Assembly: GCA_021732895.1 (NCBI GenBank)
Contig: JAKFWE010000230.1
Location: 1-5,682, forward strand
Reading direction: 5' to 3'
Origin: Allobosea sp.
Lineage (GTDB): Bacteria; Pseudomonadota; Alphaproteobacteria; Rhizobiales; Beijerinckiaceae
Length of the DNA stretch: 5,682 nt
Shown: piece after piece, positions 5,296 through 5,682 of the stretch
How positions within the stretch are numbered: position 1 is the stretch's first letter
Layout of the letters: every line of letters starts with the position of its first letter
Translations under genes and position numbers: made by a program
The notes under the pieces: generated by a model
Told to the model about the DNA's origin: nothing
The model's database searches: none
Seen by the model: the letters and a program-made list of their open reading frames with translations, nothing else

Positions 5296-5682
5296 ATGTC
5301 GGATCGCAGAAACATCGGCCGCTTCGACCACATCGTCATCGGCGCCGGTTCCGCCGGCTGCGTGCTCGGCGCGCGGCTTTCGGCCGATCCGCGCCGCAAG
5401 GTCCTGATGCTCGAGGCCGGCGGTCAGGACGACTGGATCTGGTTCCACATCCCGGTCGGCTACCTCTTCGCCATCGGCGATCCGCGCGCCGACTGGCTGT
5501 TCAGGACCGAGCCGCAGCCGGGCCTCGGCGGCCGCGCGCTAGCGTTTCCGCGCGGAAAGGTCGTCGGCGGCTGCTCCTCGATCAACGCCATGATCTACAT
5601 GCGCGGGCAGAGCGCCGACTACGATGGCTGGCGCCAGCGCGGCCTGACCGGCTGGGGCTGGGACGACGTGCTGCCGTTCTTC
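5296..5682 (+). CDS. GMC-family FAD oxidoreductase, N-terminal part (cut by right edge)
   Basis: An open frame of 129 codons runs from ATG 5296 to the window edge without a stop; full family members are about 500-560 residues. The N-terminus shows the FAD-binding Rossmann motif DHIVIGAGSAG (11-21), LEAGG (39-43) for the ribose contact, and the GMC signature region GKVVGGCSSINAMIYMRG (87-104), followed by SADYDGW (106-112). Cys93 replaces the more usual Ser or Gly in the signature, which I believe occurs in other proteobacterial members. The family (choline dehydrogenase, alcohol dehydrogenases and similar) oxidises alcohols using FAD, in the cytoplasm or membrane-associated; no signal peptide is seen here. 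The substrate cannot be told from this part. It is transcribed away from the redox operon, and shared regulation is possible but not shown. Confidence 0.92.
   Translation, partial: MSDRRNIGRFDHIVIGAGSAGCVLGARLSADPRRKVLMLEAGGQDDWIWFHIPVGYLFAIGDPRADWLFRTEPQPGLGGRALAFPRGKVVGGCSSINAMIYMRGQSADYDGWRQRGLTGWGWDDVLPFF

Noticed and set aside
4986..5399. Minus-strand open frames in the intergenic region, one stopping just before the cytochrome c start
   Set aside because: No recognisable domain, no convincing ribosome site, and the longer one runs antisense into the GMC gene. A very short leader peptide cannot be excluded but is not supported.

Overview
The window looks like chromosomal DNA from a GC-rich alphaproteobacterium, most likely of the Hyphomicrobiales (Rhizobiales) type. 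This rests on codon usage strongly biased to G/C at third positions, GTG starts, and the style of the gene families. I cannot fix the genus from sequence alone. There are six protein genes: five complete genes on the minus strand and one gene on the plus strand cut by the right edge. No tRNA, rRNA, CRISPR array, insertion sequence or transposase is visible.

Read along the minus strand from a divergent intergenic region (4977-5295), the order is: a membrane-anchored monohaem cytochrome c (4449-4976), a polytopic membrane protein with an apparent signal peptide (3385-4449), a MauG/bacterial cytochrome c peroxidase-family dihaem lipoprotein (2202-3359), and a small secreted type 1 copper protein with an amicyanin-like ligand loop (1888-2205). 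These four are very tightly packed: a TGATG stop/start junction, a 25-nt gap, and an ATGA overlap. They look like one operon for an extracytoplasmic electron-transfer module. After a 113-nt gap with hairpins comes a membrane-bound PP2C/SpoIIE-type (RsbU-like) phosphatase with a periplasmic sensor region and HAMP domain (77-1774). It may be in the same regulon or read separately.

The intergenic region carries a near-consensus sigma-54 (RpoN) -24/-12 promoter on the minus strand (5101-5118), pointing into the redox operon. Just upstream of it lie two direct TGTCGCAG repeats. On the plus strand a weaker sigma-70-like promoter precedes a GMC-family FAD oxidoreductase (5296 to the edge).

The most notable points are the RpoN-type control of an uncharacterised haem/copper module; a dihaem protein that keeps a MauG-type tyrosine ligand position and the inter-haem tryptophan but seems to have lost the distal-pocket Gln and Glu; an amicyanin-like cupredoxin with no methylamine dehydrogenase nearby; and a membrane protein whose predicted mature N-terminus is histidine. 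Functions of the module as a whole are inferred, not shown.
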